Counted from the first letter of the stretch, positions 1-4,993 are shown. The stretch is DNA of 5,085 nucleotides from Deltaproteobacteria bacterium (GCA_019313025.1 JAFDCA010000228.1:1-5085); one strand, 5' to 3'. Program-made: numbers and translations. Notes: generated by a model not told the origin, from the sequence alone.

Positions 1-346
1 AAGTAGCCCCTTCCTTATTAATCACCCTGTTCAAATGTTTGAATCGGTCTTCTTTTCGAGCCAAATTGATGTGATTTTCGATGTCAGTTTCGCTGAAAAA
101 ACTGGCAAAATAAAGGTCAATCAGAACGTCTATATATTCACGAATATTTTCTTCGTTAGGCTCTTTTCCTTCAGCATGAAGTTTTTCCAGGGCCTTTTGC
201 TTCATCTCCTCCTCGGTGGTGAGGCCTCTTTGGGTCATTGCCGTTAGAAAAAGCCTTCGTGTCGAATCAAGAAGACGCGGGTATTGCATCAGTTTGGAGA
301 ACATGCGGTAGGTTTTGACCAGATCCAGTTCTTTTTGATCGTTAAT
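1..346 (-). CDS. Unrecognised protein, N-terminal 115 residues; runs off the left edge; possible AUU start
   Basis: The minus strand is open from the window edge up to an in-frame TGA just upstream of an AGGAGG box (353-358). The visible protein is helical, charged and soluble-looking. It begins INDQKELDLVKTYRMF and contains a Glu/Lys-rich stretch (residues 45-70) and an aromatic patch LYFASFF (residues 78-84). I see no signal peptide, membrane segment or known motif, and I do not recognise the family. Codon use looks normal for a real gene. No ATG, GTG or TTG lies between the upstream stop and residue 15. The codon at the right distance from AGGAGG (6 nt) is ATT at 344-346, preceded by ATC. 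The first in-frame ATG (302-304) has no ribosome binding site. Either this gene uses AUU, or the true start is the ATG and the protein is 14 residues shorter. It follows gdh on the same strand, but 425 bp away, so co-transcription is doubtful. Confidence 0.7.
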   Translation of the reverse strand, partial: MNDQKELDLVKTYRMFSKLMQYPRLLDSTRRLFLTAMTQRGLTTEEEMKQKALEKLHAEGKEPNEENIREYIDVLIDLYFASFFSETDIENHINLARKEDRFKHLNRVINKEGAT

Positions 347-352
347 GATAAA

Positions 353-358
353 CCTCCT
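353..358 (-). promoter_or_regulatory. Shine-Dalgarno AGGAGG that points to an ATT start
   Basis: On the minus strand AGGAGG is followed by TTT ATC ATT AAC. The 6-nt gap to ATT (344-346) is the usual spacing, whereas ATC would sit only 3 nt away. An in-frame TGA lies a few codons upstream, so no upstream start is available. AUU initiation is established for infC and pcnB in E. coli. Its use here is an inference from position only. Confidence 0.5.
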
Positions 359-369
359 GATTAAAAGTG

Positions 370-397
370 GTCAGACGTCAGGGGTCAGCGGTCGGGA
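370..397. repeat. Four tandem copies of a degenerate 7-bp unit (GTCAGNN)
   Basis: The units read GTCAGAC, GTCAGGG, GTCAGCG and GTCGGGA, exactly head to tail. They lie immediately upstream of the ribosome binding site of the partial gene, so they are in its leader or promoter region. The last unit is also one arm of an inverted repeat: GTCGGGAAGCC at 391-401 against GGCTTCCGAC at 465-474, with one base missing. The function is unknown. Confidence 0.6.
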
Positions 398-424
398 AGC
401 CCCTTTCGTAAAAACCTATCTATC

Positions 425-474
425 AGCCTCCGGCTCCAAGGGCCTTCGCCTCCACTTCCAGGTCGGCTTCCGAC
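425..474. repeat. Cluster of small GC-rich hairpins
   Basis: Two perfect short hairpins lie close together: AGCC-TCC-GGCT (425-435) and GTCGG-CTT-CCGAC (462-474). A weaker GGC-CTTC-GCC (441-450) lies between them. Such clusters are common in extragenic palindromic repeats. Whether this one recurs in the genome cannot be seen here. Confidence 0.4.
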
Positions 475-543
475 TCATAAAGTCTATAACTCGGAGAGAG
501 CGAGCGGAATGGATATTTTTTTTTAAAAGCGTGTAATGTTTGA

Positions 544-670
544 GTGGTTTAGGAATCGTTAGAAATAACAGACGCGTGTTGAAATATTTCATGAATGGTA
601 GTTGTTTGTTTTAAGACGAACTCATTGTTATAATATTGAAATCTGTTATTTTTTACGATACTTTAACCAC
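544..670. repeat. Foldback sequence with 29-bp imperfect terminal inverted repeats
   Basis: The left arm (544-572) begins GTGGTTTAGG and ends AATAACAGA. The right arm (642-670) begins TCTGTTATTT and ends TTTAACCAC. When one arm is reverse-complemented, 24 of 29 positions agree, including blocks of 10 (TCTGTTATTT), 5 (ACGAT) and 6 (AACCAC). The 69-bp centre is AT-rich and encodes nothing. It could be a small non-autonomous mobile element or a long hairpin downstream of gdh. No clear target-site duplication is seen. Confidence 0.5.
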
Positions 671-771
671 GAGTTTACACGGTTTGAAAAAAAACATTAT
701 CCGTGGAGCGATTTAAACATAAAAATATCCCGACATCTCATGAATTATGCTTTTACATAAATAGGGTTCTA

Positions 772-2022
772 CTATACCCATCCTCTGAGTCTACACGCCT
801 CGGCCACCCTGGCCACCGACACCAGATAAGCGGCCTGACGCATGTTGACTTTTTCTTGAAGGTGCATCTCGTGAACGCCCCTGAAAGCACGGGTCATCTT
901 CTCGTCTAACCGCCGGTGAACTTCTTTTAAGTCCCAGTAATAATTGTAAGTGTTTTGTACCTGTTCAAAATAGGAAACCGTCACACCCCCGGCATTGGCC
1001 AAAAAATCGGGCAGTACGATCACACCGTCATTATACAGGATGTTGTCCGCACCCGGTGTTGTCGGCCCGTTTGCCAATTCACACAGGATCTTGCACTTTA
1101 TCTTATGGGCGTTTTCTTCTGTAATGACATTTTCTAAGGCCGAGGGAAAGAGTACCGTAACCTCAAGTTCAAGTAATTCTTCATTGGAGATGTCATCAGC
1201 ATCCGAATACCCCTTCAGTGTTCCGGTACTCAGTTTAAAATCAACCAGGTCTCGCGCAACCATTCCATTGGGGTTGTAAACCCCCCCTTTGGAGTCTGAA
1301 GCCGCCACGAGTTTCAACCCGAGGATTTCTTCTCCAAGGAGTGCGGCATACTGACCGGCATTTCCAAAGCCTTGCACCGCCATGGTTTTACCTTTTAAAT
1401 CAATTCTATGGACGTTGGCGGCTTCTCGGGTCACATAAATACCGCCTCTGGCTGTGGCATCGCCCCGTCCCTGAGAACCGCCGATGGGTATCGGTTTTCC
1501 GGTAATGACCCCAGGATGCTTTTCTCCCATAATGGTTTCGTATTCGTCCATCATCCAAGCCATGATCTGAGGTGTGGTGTACACATCCGGTGCCGGAACA
1601 TCCTTGGTAACACCGAGAGTTCTGGCGATGGCACGGATATAGGCACGGGCGAGGCGTTCCTTTTCCGTCTCCGAAAGTGTTTTGGGATTGCAGATAACAC
1701 CACCCTTGCCACCTCCCAAGGGGATGTCTACGACAGACGTTTTCCAGGTCATCCAGGCTGCCAGGGCGCGTACCGTATCAATGGTTTCATCAGGATGCCA
1801 CCGAATGCCGCCTTTTGCAGGTCCGCGAGCCGTATTGTAGGCAACCCTGAACGCATGGAAAACTTTTGTTGAACCGTCATCCATTTTTACCGGAAGTATG
1901 ACCTTTAGTTCTTGCATGGGCCACCGCAACAATTCGTGCATAGCAGGGTCCAATCCCAGTCTCTGGGCTGCATCGTCAAGCTGCTCCTGGGCAATTTTAA
2001 AGGGATTCAAGGCATCTTTCAT
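772..2022 (-). CDS. gdhA: Glutamate dehydrogenase (Glu/Leu/Phe/Val dehydrogenase family)
   Basis: This enzyme interconverts glutamate and 2-oxoglutarate plus ammonium in the cytoplasm with NAD(P)H. It has 416 residues, the usual length for the hexameric archaeal/clostridial type, and looks complete. The N-terminal substrate domain carries GPAKGGIR (Lys70), Lys94 and PLGGGKGG (Lys106). PAPDVYT follows with Asp146. By spacing these match Lys89, Lys113, the catalytic Lys125 and Asp165 of Clostridium symbiosum GDH. The Rossmann domain shows GFGNAG (218-223). The later motifs [12 protein letters not shown] (315-326) and [11 protein letters not shown] (Ser350) are also typical. Lys70 and Ser350 favour glutamate over leucine, because leucine dehydrogenases replace both. 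The usual ATGRG/ATGYG motif reads ATARG (189-193). Cofactor preference cannot be told. ATG 2020-2022 has AAGGAG (2030-2035) 7 nt upstream. It is divergent from cutA and appears monocistronic. Confidence 0.95.
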   Translation of the reverse strand: MKDALNPFKIAQEQLDDAAQRLGLDPAMHELLRWPMQELKVILPVKMDDGSTKVFHAFRVAYNTARGPAKGGIRWHPDETIDTVRALAAWMTWKTSVVDIPLGGGKGGVICNPKTLSETEKERLARAYIRAIARTLGVTKDVPAPDVYTTPQIMAWMMDEYETIMGEKHPGVITGKPIPIGGSQGRGDATARGGIYVTREAANVHRIDLKGKTMAVQGFGNAGQYAALLGEEILGLKLVAASDSKGGVYNPNGMVARDLVDFKLSTGTLKGYSDADDISNEELLELEVTVLFPSALENVITEENAHKIKCKILCELANGPTTPGADNILYNDGVIVLPDFLANAGGVTVSYFEQVQNTYNYYWDLKEVHRRLDEKMTRAFRGVHEMHLQEKVNMRQAAYLVSVARVAEACRLRGWV

Positions 2023-2071
2023 GGCAAGGCTCCTTTTGGTTTCTTGGGTTACCGGTCATCCGATGCTGGTC

Positions 2072-2102
2072 ATTCGCTAAAAACACCCCCAAGCAAGCGA
2101 AT
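2072..2102 (-). promoter_or_regulatory. Hairpin in the gdhA leader
   Basis: On the minus strand ATTCGCT and AGCGAAT form a perfect 7-bp stem around a 17-nt loop that contains GGGGGTG followed by five T. The hairpin ends about 50 nt before the gdhA start codon. It could be an attenuator-like or regulatory leader structure, but the T-run lies inside the loop rather than after the stem, so it is not a standard terminator. Confidence 0.3.
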
Positions 2103-2242
2103 CCCGATGGCACCAAAGATTCAACTGATAACGGAATCTTCGTTTTATAACCAAAGGCGTAAAAGGATGACATCGTTTATCATATTGTCTCGTCACTTTA
2201 TTTTTTTTCGATTAATCTTCATTTAACTTAAACTCATTAAGA

Positions 2243-2263
2243 GGGTAAATTTTATATTAACCC
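2243..2263. promoter_or_regulatory. Interrupted palindrome, possible operator
   Basis: GGGTAAA and TTAACCC face each other across 7 AT bases, with 6 of 7 positions complementary. The site lies about 25 bp downstream of the candidate gdhA -10. Such symmetry suits a dimeric regulator. No regulator can be named. Confidence 0.25.
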
Positions 2264-2288
2264 ATATGAATGTATTATTTCAAGCCCT

Positions 2289-2316
2289 TAAATATTCTTA
2301 TCATCATTCTTGTCAA
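2289..2316 (-). promoter_or_regulatory. Candidate sigma-70 promoter of gdhA
   Basis: On the minus strand there is a perfect -35 TTGACA (2311-2316), a 16-bp spacer, and a weak -10 TATTTA (2289-2294). It would give a leader of about 260 nt. The -10 matches only the first half of the consensus, so the call rests mainly on the -35. Confidence 0.35.
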
Positions 2317-2392
2317 ACTGTGTTATCGTTTGATATTCATTTAACATATGGAACTTGCTCACGGTTCGCATTATCAGCAACGATAGCTAAGC

Positions 2393-2407
2393 GTTTTGGG
2401 CCAAAAC
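2393..2407. promoter_or_regulatory. 15-bp perfect palindrome, possible operator
   Basis: GTTTTGG-G-CCAAAAC is perfectly symmetric around one base and lies about 100 bp upstream of cutA, between the divergent genes. As RNA it could form a 6-bp stem with a 3-nt loop. No T-run follows, so a binding site is more likely than a terminator. Confidence 0.35.
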
Positions 2408-2425
2408 CATTTTAAAAATTAAAAT

Positions 2426-2443
2426 CATATTCGCCATATTCGG
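2426..2443. repeat. Tandem 9-bp direct repeat upstream of cutA
   Basis: CATATTCGC is followed directly by CATATTCGG, with 8 of 9 bases identical. It lies 68 bp upstream of the cutA start and could be a pair of regulator half-sites. Chance occurrence cannot be excluded. Confidence 0.3.
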
Positions 2444-2510
2444 GTGTAAAACTTTAAGAACTTCTACAAGCTCGTGGTATGAAAAATTATGATTAAATAG
2501 AGGTAACAAT

Positions 2511-2843
2511 ATGAAAATACATTTGATTTATATCACCACCGTGAGTAAAGACGAAGCCGTAATGATCGGCAAAGCGCTCATCGATGCCAGACTGGCCGCC
2601 TGCGTCAATATTATCGAAAACATGTATTCCATGTACATGTGGGATGGAAAACTCATGGATGACAAGGAAACCATCTTAATTGCCAAAACAACGAAGGCGT
2701 GTGTGTCCGGTCTCATTGAAAAAGTAAAAGCGCTGCATAGCTATGAGTGCCCCTGTATTGTGAGTCTGACGGTTTCCGACGGCAACCCGAAATTTCTAAA
2801 TTGGGTTGTTAACGAGGTTCAACATCGTTCCGCCTCAATTTAG
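2511..2843 (+). CDS. cutA: CutA divalent-cation tolerance protein
   Basis: This is a small cytoplasmic trimeric protein of the CutA1 family. In E. coli it is linked to tolerance of copper and other divalent metals, and its fold resembles PII proteins; the exact biochemical role is unsettled. The 110 residues match the family length. Recognisable blocks are the N-terminal strand IYITTVSKDEA (6-16), ARLAACVNI (26-34), SMYMWDGKL (40-48), ETILIAKTT (53-61), LHSYECPCI (75-83) and the tail GNPKFLNWV (91-99). The family usually has HPYExPEI where this protein has HSYECPCI. Cys80 and Cys82 are therefore extra thiols near the metal-site region, in addition to Cys31. ATG 2511-2513 is the first start after an in-frame TGA and has AGAGG (2499-2503) 7 nt upstream. 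The gene stands alone, divergent from gdhA and convergent with the J-domain gene. Confidence 0.93.
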   Translation: MKIHLIYITTVSKDEAVMIGKALIDARLAACVNIIENMYSMYMWDGKLMDDKETILIAKTTKACVSGLIEKVKALHSYECPCIVSLTVSDGNPKFLNWVVNEVQHRSASI

Positions 2844-2861
2844 CGTGACAATTGGGGTCAT

Positions 2862-2899
2862 CGTCAACAAAAATACGCATCAACTATTTTTGGTTGACG
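2862..2899. terminator. Shared hairpin between the convergent cutA and J-domain genes
   Basis: CGTCAACAAAAATA (2862-2875) pairs with TATTTTTGGTTGACG (2885-2899) over 14 positions with one bulged G, closing a 9-nt loop. The A5/T5 tracts lie inside the stem rather than after it. Its place, 19 bp after the cutA stop and 18 bp after the stop of the opposite gene, suggests a bidirectional terminator. Confidence 0.55.
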
Positions 2900-2916
2900 T
2901 ATCTGTAACGAACGAA

Positions 2917-3588
2917 CTACCAGTCAAACTCATCCGAGTATGGATCAACATATACAACAATATTTAAGTAGCTATATTTAAAACCAATATCTTCCATTGA
3001 AATACGTTGTTGAGCACCATGTTTGGTGTGATGCGGAATGCTTAAAGAAAATTCTCCATAGGTATGAATATAACCATGCCCCAAACAATCCGGACAGAAA
3101 AACGGATCCCAAATTTCCATCGCTCCACATCGGGGGCAGGGCTCAATAACGGGTACCTTAATGGGAAAAAGACCTCCTCGTCGTGCTTCATCAGAAGAGA
3201 GTATAATTTCATAATATAAATCTTTTTCAGAAATTCGCCCTCTTTCTTTAATATAAAATCCAGGTAAAAATCCCTCAAAAATTTCATCCGTAAAGGACCT
3301 TAACCGATCCATTTCGTCGAAGATGGAACGTCTTTTCTGGATGATATTTTGAGCGTCGCGTCTTTTTGAAATAGGGTGTGGCTGTCTGAGTGCGGCATCG
3401 TATCTTCGACGTTTATTTTCATCAATCAGCGTTTCATAAGCCTCTTTGGCCTCACGAAATTCATCACTACTGATAGACCGTGTTAAATCCGGATGCAGCT
3501 GTTTTGCTATTCTTCGGTAGGCTCGTTTAATCTGGTTTAAATTGGCTTGTCTGGATATACCAAGAACAACATAATAGTCTTTTGGCAC
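2917..3588 (-). CDS. Short DnaJ-like J-domain protein with a reduced zinc-binding region
   Basis: This is a probable cytoplasmic co-chaperone that stimulates DnaK ATPase. The J domain (residues 3-65) shows DYYVVLGISRQA, KRAYRRIAKQLHPD with the essential HPD at 32-34, and the helix IV-like ending ENKRRRYD. There is no Gly/Phe-rich region; residues 66-120 form a charged linker. A DnaJ C-terminal-like strand (DLYYEIILSSDEARRGG, 123-139) follows. Next come two cysteine pairs, C151/C154 and C165/C168, the second in a full CxxCxGxG motif, and a region resembling the end of the substrate-binding domain (SIPHHTKHGAQQRIS). At 223 residues it is much shorter than DnaJ (about 375) and has two cysteine motifs instead of four, enough for one zinc ion. 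The GTG start (3586-3588) is set by AGGAGG 6 nt upstream. It lies downstream of two hsp20 genes on the same strand, but behind a terminator and a foldback element. Confidence 0.88.
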   Translation of the reverse strand: MPKDYYVVLGISRQANLNQIKRAYRRIAKQLHPDLTRSISSDEFREAKEAYETLIDENKRRRYDAALRQPHPISKRRDAQNIIQKRRSIFDEMDRLRSFTDEIFEGFLPGFYIKERGRISEKDLYYEIILSSDEARRGGLFPIKVPVIEPCPRCGAMEIWDPFFCPDCLGHGYIHTYGEFSLSIPHHTKHGAQQRISMEDIGFKYSYLNIVVYVDPYSDEFDW

Positions 3589-3594
3589 AGCATA

Positions 3595-3600
3595 CCTCCT
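3595..3600 (-). promoter_or_regulatory. Shine-Dalgarno that selects the GTG start of the J-domain gene
   Basis: AGGAGG is followed by TATGCT and then GTG (3586-3588), a 6-nt spacing. An out-of-frame ATG (3591-3593) lies only 1 nt from AGGAGG, too close for initiation, and its frame gives no DnaJ sequence. GTG starts the conserved PKDYYVVLG sequence. Confidence 0.75.
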
Positions 3601-3624
3601 ATTAACTTATTAAATATTTACAGG

Positions 3625-3630
3625 ATCATA
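3625..3630 (-). promoter_or_regulatory. Possible -10 element for the J-domain gene
   Basis: TATGAT on the minus strand would start a leader of about 30 nt. No good -35 accompanies it; the best is TTTTTA at an 18-bp spacing. It is suggested mainly because an upstream terminator implies the gene needs its own promoter. Confidence 0.2.
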
Positions 3631-3694
3631 CTATTCCATAAGACACACTAAAAACCATCGCAAAGATTAAAGACTAAATATTCGGTTATTAAAA

Positions 3695-3884
3695 TGAGGC
3701 CTTTGAAAAATGTTCAATGTTGTTTAAGACCAAGACGAGCGAAAATTTTAACCGCCCCGTTGAAATACCGGGACAAGCCGGCATACATTGAGTATATTGA
3801 GGATTAACCGGCCAAATTTCGGTGCCTGGTGAAAATTTGAGCTAACGTATGGATTGGACAAAAAAACGTTTTTCAAAGGTCTCA
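3695..3884. mobile_element. MITE-like foldback element, about 190 bp
   Basis: The ends are 20-bp inverted repeats: TGAGGCCTTTGAAAAATGTT (3695-3714) against the reverse complement of 3865-3884, with 18 of 20 positions identical and an unbroken 11-bp core CCTTTGAAAAA. The symmetry continues inward: 3739-3753 matches the reverse complement of 3828-3842 at 12 of 15 positions around AAATTTT, and GCCGG (3777-3781) faces CCGGC (3808-3812) near the centre. The element could therefore fold into one long interrupted hairpin. It has no gene. A possible short target duplication is AAA on both flanks (3692-3694 and 3885-3887), which is weak because the flanks are A-rich. It lies between the hsp20 terminator and the J-domain gene. 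Confidence 0.6.
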
Positions 3885-3891
3885 AAAGGAA

Positions 3892-3933
3892 AGCCGGAGG
3901 GATAGAGTTTTACTTTTTACATCACCTCCGGCT
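3892..3933 (-). terminator. Rho-independent terminator of the hsp20 operon
   Basis: On the minus strand a perfect 9-bp stem AGCCGGAGG/CCTCCGGCT encloses a 24-nt loop and is followed by TTTCCTTTT. It begins 14 bp after the stop codon of the second hsp20 gene. The loop is longer than usual, but the GC-rich stem and T-rich tail support termination. Confidence 0.7.
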
Positions 3934-3947
3934 AAAGAAAAAATATT

Positions 3948-4355
3948 TTAGGTTCTAACTTCGATTTTACGTGGTTTAGCCTCTTCCACCTTCGGCAAGG
4001 TAAGTCGTAAAACACCATCCTCCAATTTGGCATCAATCTTACTCTGATCGATTACATTGGAGAGGGAAAATTGTCGATAATATTTCCCTATTTCGTATTC
4101 AATTAAAATGTCTTGCTCATTGGCGGTCTCAAAGGGTGCAACTTCTCCGGTTAAGGTCAATGTGTTTTCTCGAAGGTCAATGGTCAGGTTTTCTGCTGTT
4201 ACGCCTGGTAAATCGGCTAAAAGTGTCAGCTCGCGTTCGGTTTCGAATATATCCACACCGGGTGTAAAAACCACTCCCGGCTGGGTCTGCTCGGCCGGAG
4301 ACGTTACTTCTTGTTTTGGTTTTACCTGAATTTCTTTGGCTTCACTGTCCGTCAT
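3948..4355 (-). CDS. Hsp20/alpha-crystallin small heat-shock protein, second of the pair
   Basis: This is an ATP-independent holdase chaperone that would bind unfolding proteins as large oligomers. It has 135 residues. The N-terminal arm (1-28) is polar and rich in Glu, Lys, Gln and Pro. That is unusual, because these arms normally carry hydrophobic and aromatic residues used for client binding. The alpha-crystallin domain spans about 29-121, from VDIFETERELTLLADLPGV to the signature AKLEDGVLRLTLPK (109-122). The C-terminal anchor is IEV (131-133), the I-x-I/V motif that docks onto neighbouring subunits. ATG 4353-4355 has AAGGAGGG (4362-4369), with AGGAGG 7 nt from the start. It follows the first hsp20 gene after only 35 bp, so the two form an operon ending at the hairpin at 3892-3933. 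Confidence 0.93.
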   Translation of the reverse strand: MTDSEAKEIQVKPKQEVTSPAEQTQPGVVFTPGVDIFETERELTLLADLPGVTAENLTIDLRENTLTLTGEVAPFETANEQDILIEYEIGKYYRQFSLSNVIDQSKIDAKLEDGVLRLTLPKVEEAKPRKIEVRT

Positions 4356-4390
4356 GGTAATCCCTCCTTCCTGTAGAATCCCTTAGAAAC

Positions 4391-4849
4391 TTATTTAACT
4401 GTAATCTGTCTGGGTTTGGATTTTTCGGCCTTAGGTATGATCATCGTCAAGATACCGCTCTCTAGCTTGGCATCCACTTTATCGGTGTCAATATCGTCAG
4501 GCAGATTAATTGATCTTGAGAATTTTCCCGCTTCTCTTTCCCTTCTGTGGTATTTAACGTTGTCGCCTTCCAGTGGAATTTTTCTTTCTCCTGAAATAGA
4601 AATGCCTTTTGCTGTAACCTGAATATCCAACTCGTCTGACTTTATTCCGGGCAATTCCGCACGAACATAATAATTATGATTATCTTCAGTCACATTGGTT
4701 AAGGGAAATACGCCGGCAGCAGGCATTGTAAAAGTTCTTCCTGACAGAGCATCATCCCATTGCTCTATCTGTCTTCGCAAATGATCCAGCTCTCTTAAAG
4801 GACTTCTAAACCCCCGGGTCGGAAAATCGAATAGTCTTCTGTAAAGCAT
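4391..4849 (-). CDS. Hsp20/alpha-crystallin small heat-shock protein, first of the pair
   Basis: This holdase chaperone has 152 residues, typical for bacterial class A-like Hsp20. The N-terminal arm (1-45) holds aromatic and arginine residues (MLYRRLFDFPTRGF) and a short amphipathic helix (LRELDHLRRQIEQW). The alpha-crystallin domain runs from about 47 to 140: VTEDNHNYYVRAELPGI, ISISGERK, FSRSINLPDDID and the signature AKLESGILTMIIPK (127-140). The C-terminal anchor is ITV (149-151). It differs clearly from its downstream neighbour in the arm and in the loop before beta-6, so the pair are old paralogues that could form mixed oligomers. ATG 4847-4849 has AGGAGG (4858-4863) 8 nt upstream. That site can be sequestered by a leader stem, which suggests temperature-controlled translation. 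No CIRCE element is visible upstream. Confidence 0.94.
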   Translation of the reverse strand: MLYRRLFDFPTRGFRSPLRELDHLRRQIEQWDDALSGRTFTMPAAGVFPLTNVTEDNHNYYVRAELPGIKSDELDIQVTAKGISISGERKIPLEGDNVKYHRREREAGKFSRSINLPDDIDTDKVDAKLESGILTMIIPKAEKSKPRQITVK

Positions 4850-4854
4850 GATAC

Positions 4855-4929
4855 CATCCTCCTTTCTGGGTTGATTCTAATTGTTATAAAACAAAATTTA
4901 AGTTAATCATTTCCCTTTCTAAAAAGATG
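4855..4929 (-). promoter_or_regulatory. Candidate RNA thermometer (fourU-like) in the hsp20 leader
   Basis: On the minus-strand RNA, CAUCUUUUU (4921-4929) can pair with AGGAGGAUG (4855-4863) over nine contiguous positions, three of them G-U. This buries the whole Shine-Dalgarno sequence. Inside this stem GGG (4913-4915) pairs with CCC (4868-4870), UGAUU (4905-4909) pairs with AAUCA (4872-4876), and UUGUU pairs with AACAA (4881-4894 hairpin). The Shine-Dalgarno stem is U-rich and wobble-rich, as expected for melting on heating. fourU thermometers use the same U-to-AGGA pairing. Folding was done by eye; no energy was calculated. Confidence 0.5.
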
Positions 4930-4944
4930 CAAAATAAAAAAAAA

Positions 4945-4972
4945 AAAATAATCCACAAAATATTGTTGTCAA
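4945..4972 (-). promoter_or_regulatory. Promoter of the hsp20 operon
   Basis: On the minus strand TTGACA (4967-4972) is separated by 16 bp from TATTTT (4945-4950). Transcription would start near 4938, giving a leader of about 89 nt that begins just before the anti-Shine-Dalgarno arm. A run of 13 T (4936-4948 on this strand) overlaps the -10 and the start region. The sequence fits sigma-70 better than sigma-32, because no CCCCAT-like -10 is present. Confidence 0.55.
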
Positions 4973-4993
4973 GATTTCTTTTTAATTTTATTC

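Larger units (their letters stand above)
347..771. other. Intergenic stretch without a convincing gene
   Basis: This 425-bp gap between the partial gene and gdh holds a heptamer tandem repeat (370-397), a cluster of small GC-rich hairpins (425-474), a run of nine T (516-524) and a foldback repeat (544-670). Short open frames on both strands lack ribosome binding sites. One minus-strand frame ending at a TGA at 423-425 has a coding-like tail (SEADLEVEAKALGAGG) but no start, so it may be a gene relic or part of a dispersed repeat. No clear U-tract terminator for gdh is visible between 670 and 771. Confidence 0.6.
2023..2510. other. Divergent gdhA-cutA intergenic region
   Basis: This 488-bp gap contains no convincing gene. 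It holds a candidate gdhA promoter (2289-2316), a leader hairpin (2072-2102), a direct repeat GGTCAT(C/T)CG at 2054-2062 and 2068-2076, and three small symmetric or tandem motifs listed separately. I could not find a good sigma-70 promoter for cutA. TATGAT at 2488-2493 lacks a credible -35 and would place the start on top of the ribosome binding site. Confidence 0.6.

Noticed and set aside
345..536. Plus-strand frame of 63 codons starting opposite the partial gene's start
   Set aside because: It has no ribosome binding site, its start overlaps the opposite gene's start, and its sequence covers the heptamer and hairpin repeats.
606..634. Plus-strand TTGTTT-17-TATAAT promoter-like sequence
   Set aside because: No plus-strand gene follows before the end of gdhA, and it lies in the AT-rich centre of the foldback repeat, where such matches arise by chance.
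1408..1872. Plus-strand frame of 154 codons inside gdhA
   Set aside because: It is antisense to a fully conserved enzyme and has no family features or ribosome binding site.
2109..2125. TGGCAC-like sigma-54 -24 box on the plus strand
   Set aside because: The -12 position reads ATTCA without the required GC, and the orientation does not serve gdhA.
2000..2173. Minus-strand frame reading MSSFYAFGYKTK from an ATG upstream of gdhA and running into the gdhA start
   Set aside because: No Shine-Dalgarno precedes it and the sequence looks non-coding. It probably is just open leader sequence.
3892..3933. GGAGG followed by ATG-TAA in the terminator stem (a start-stop pair)
   Set aside because: The spacing is only 2 nt and the site is buried in a perfect stem, so the terminator explains it.
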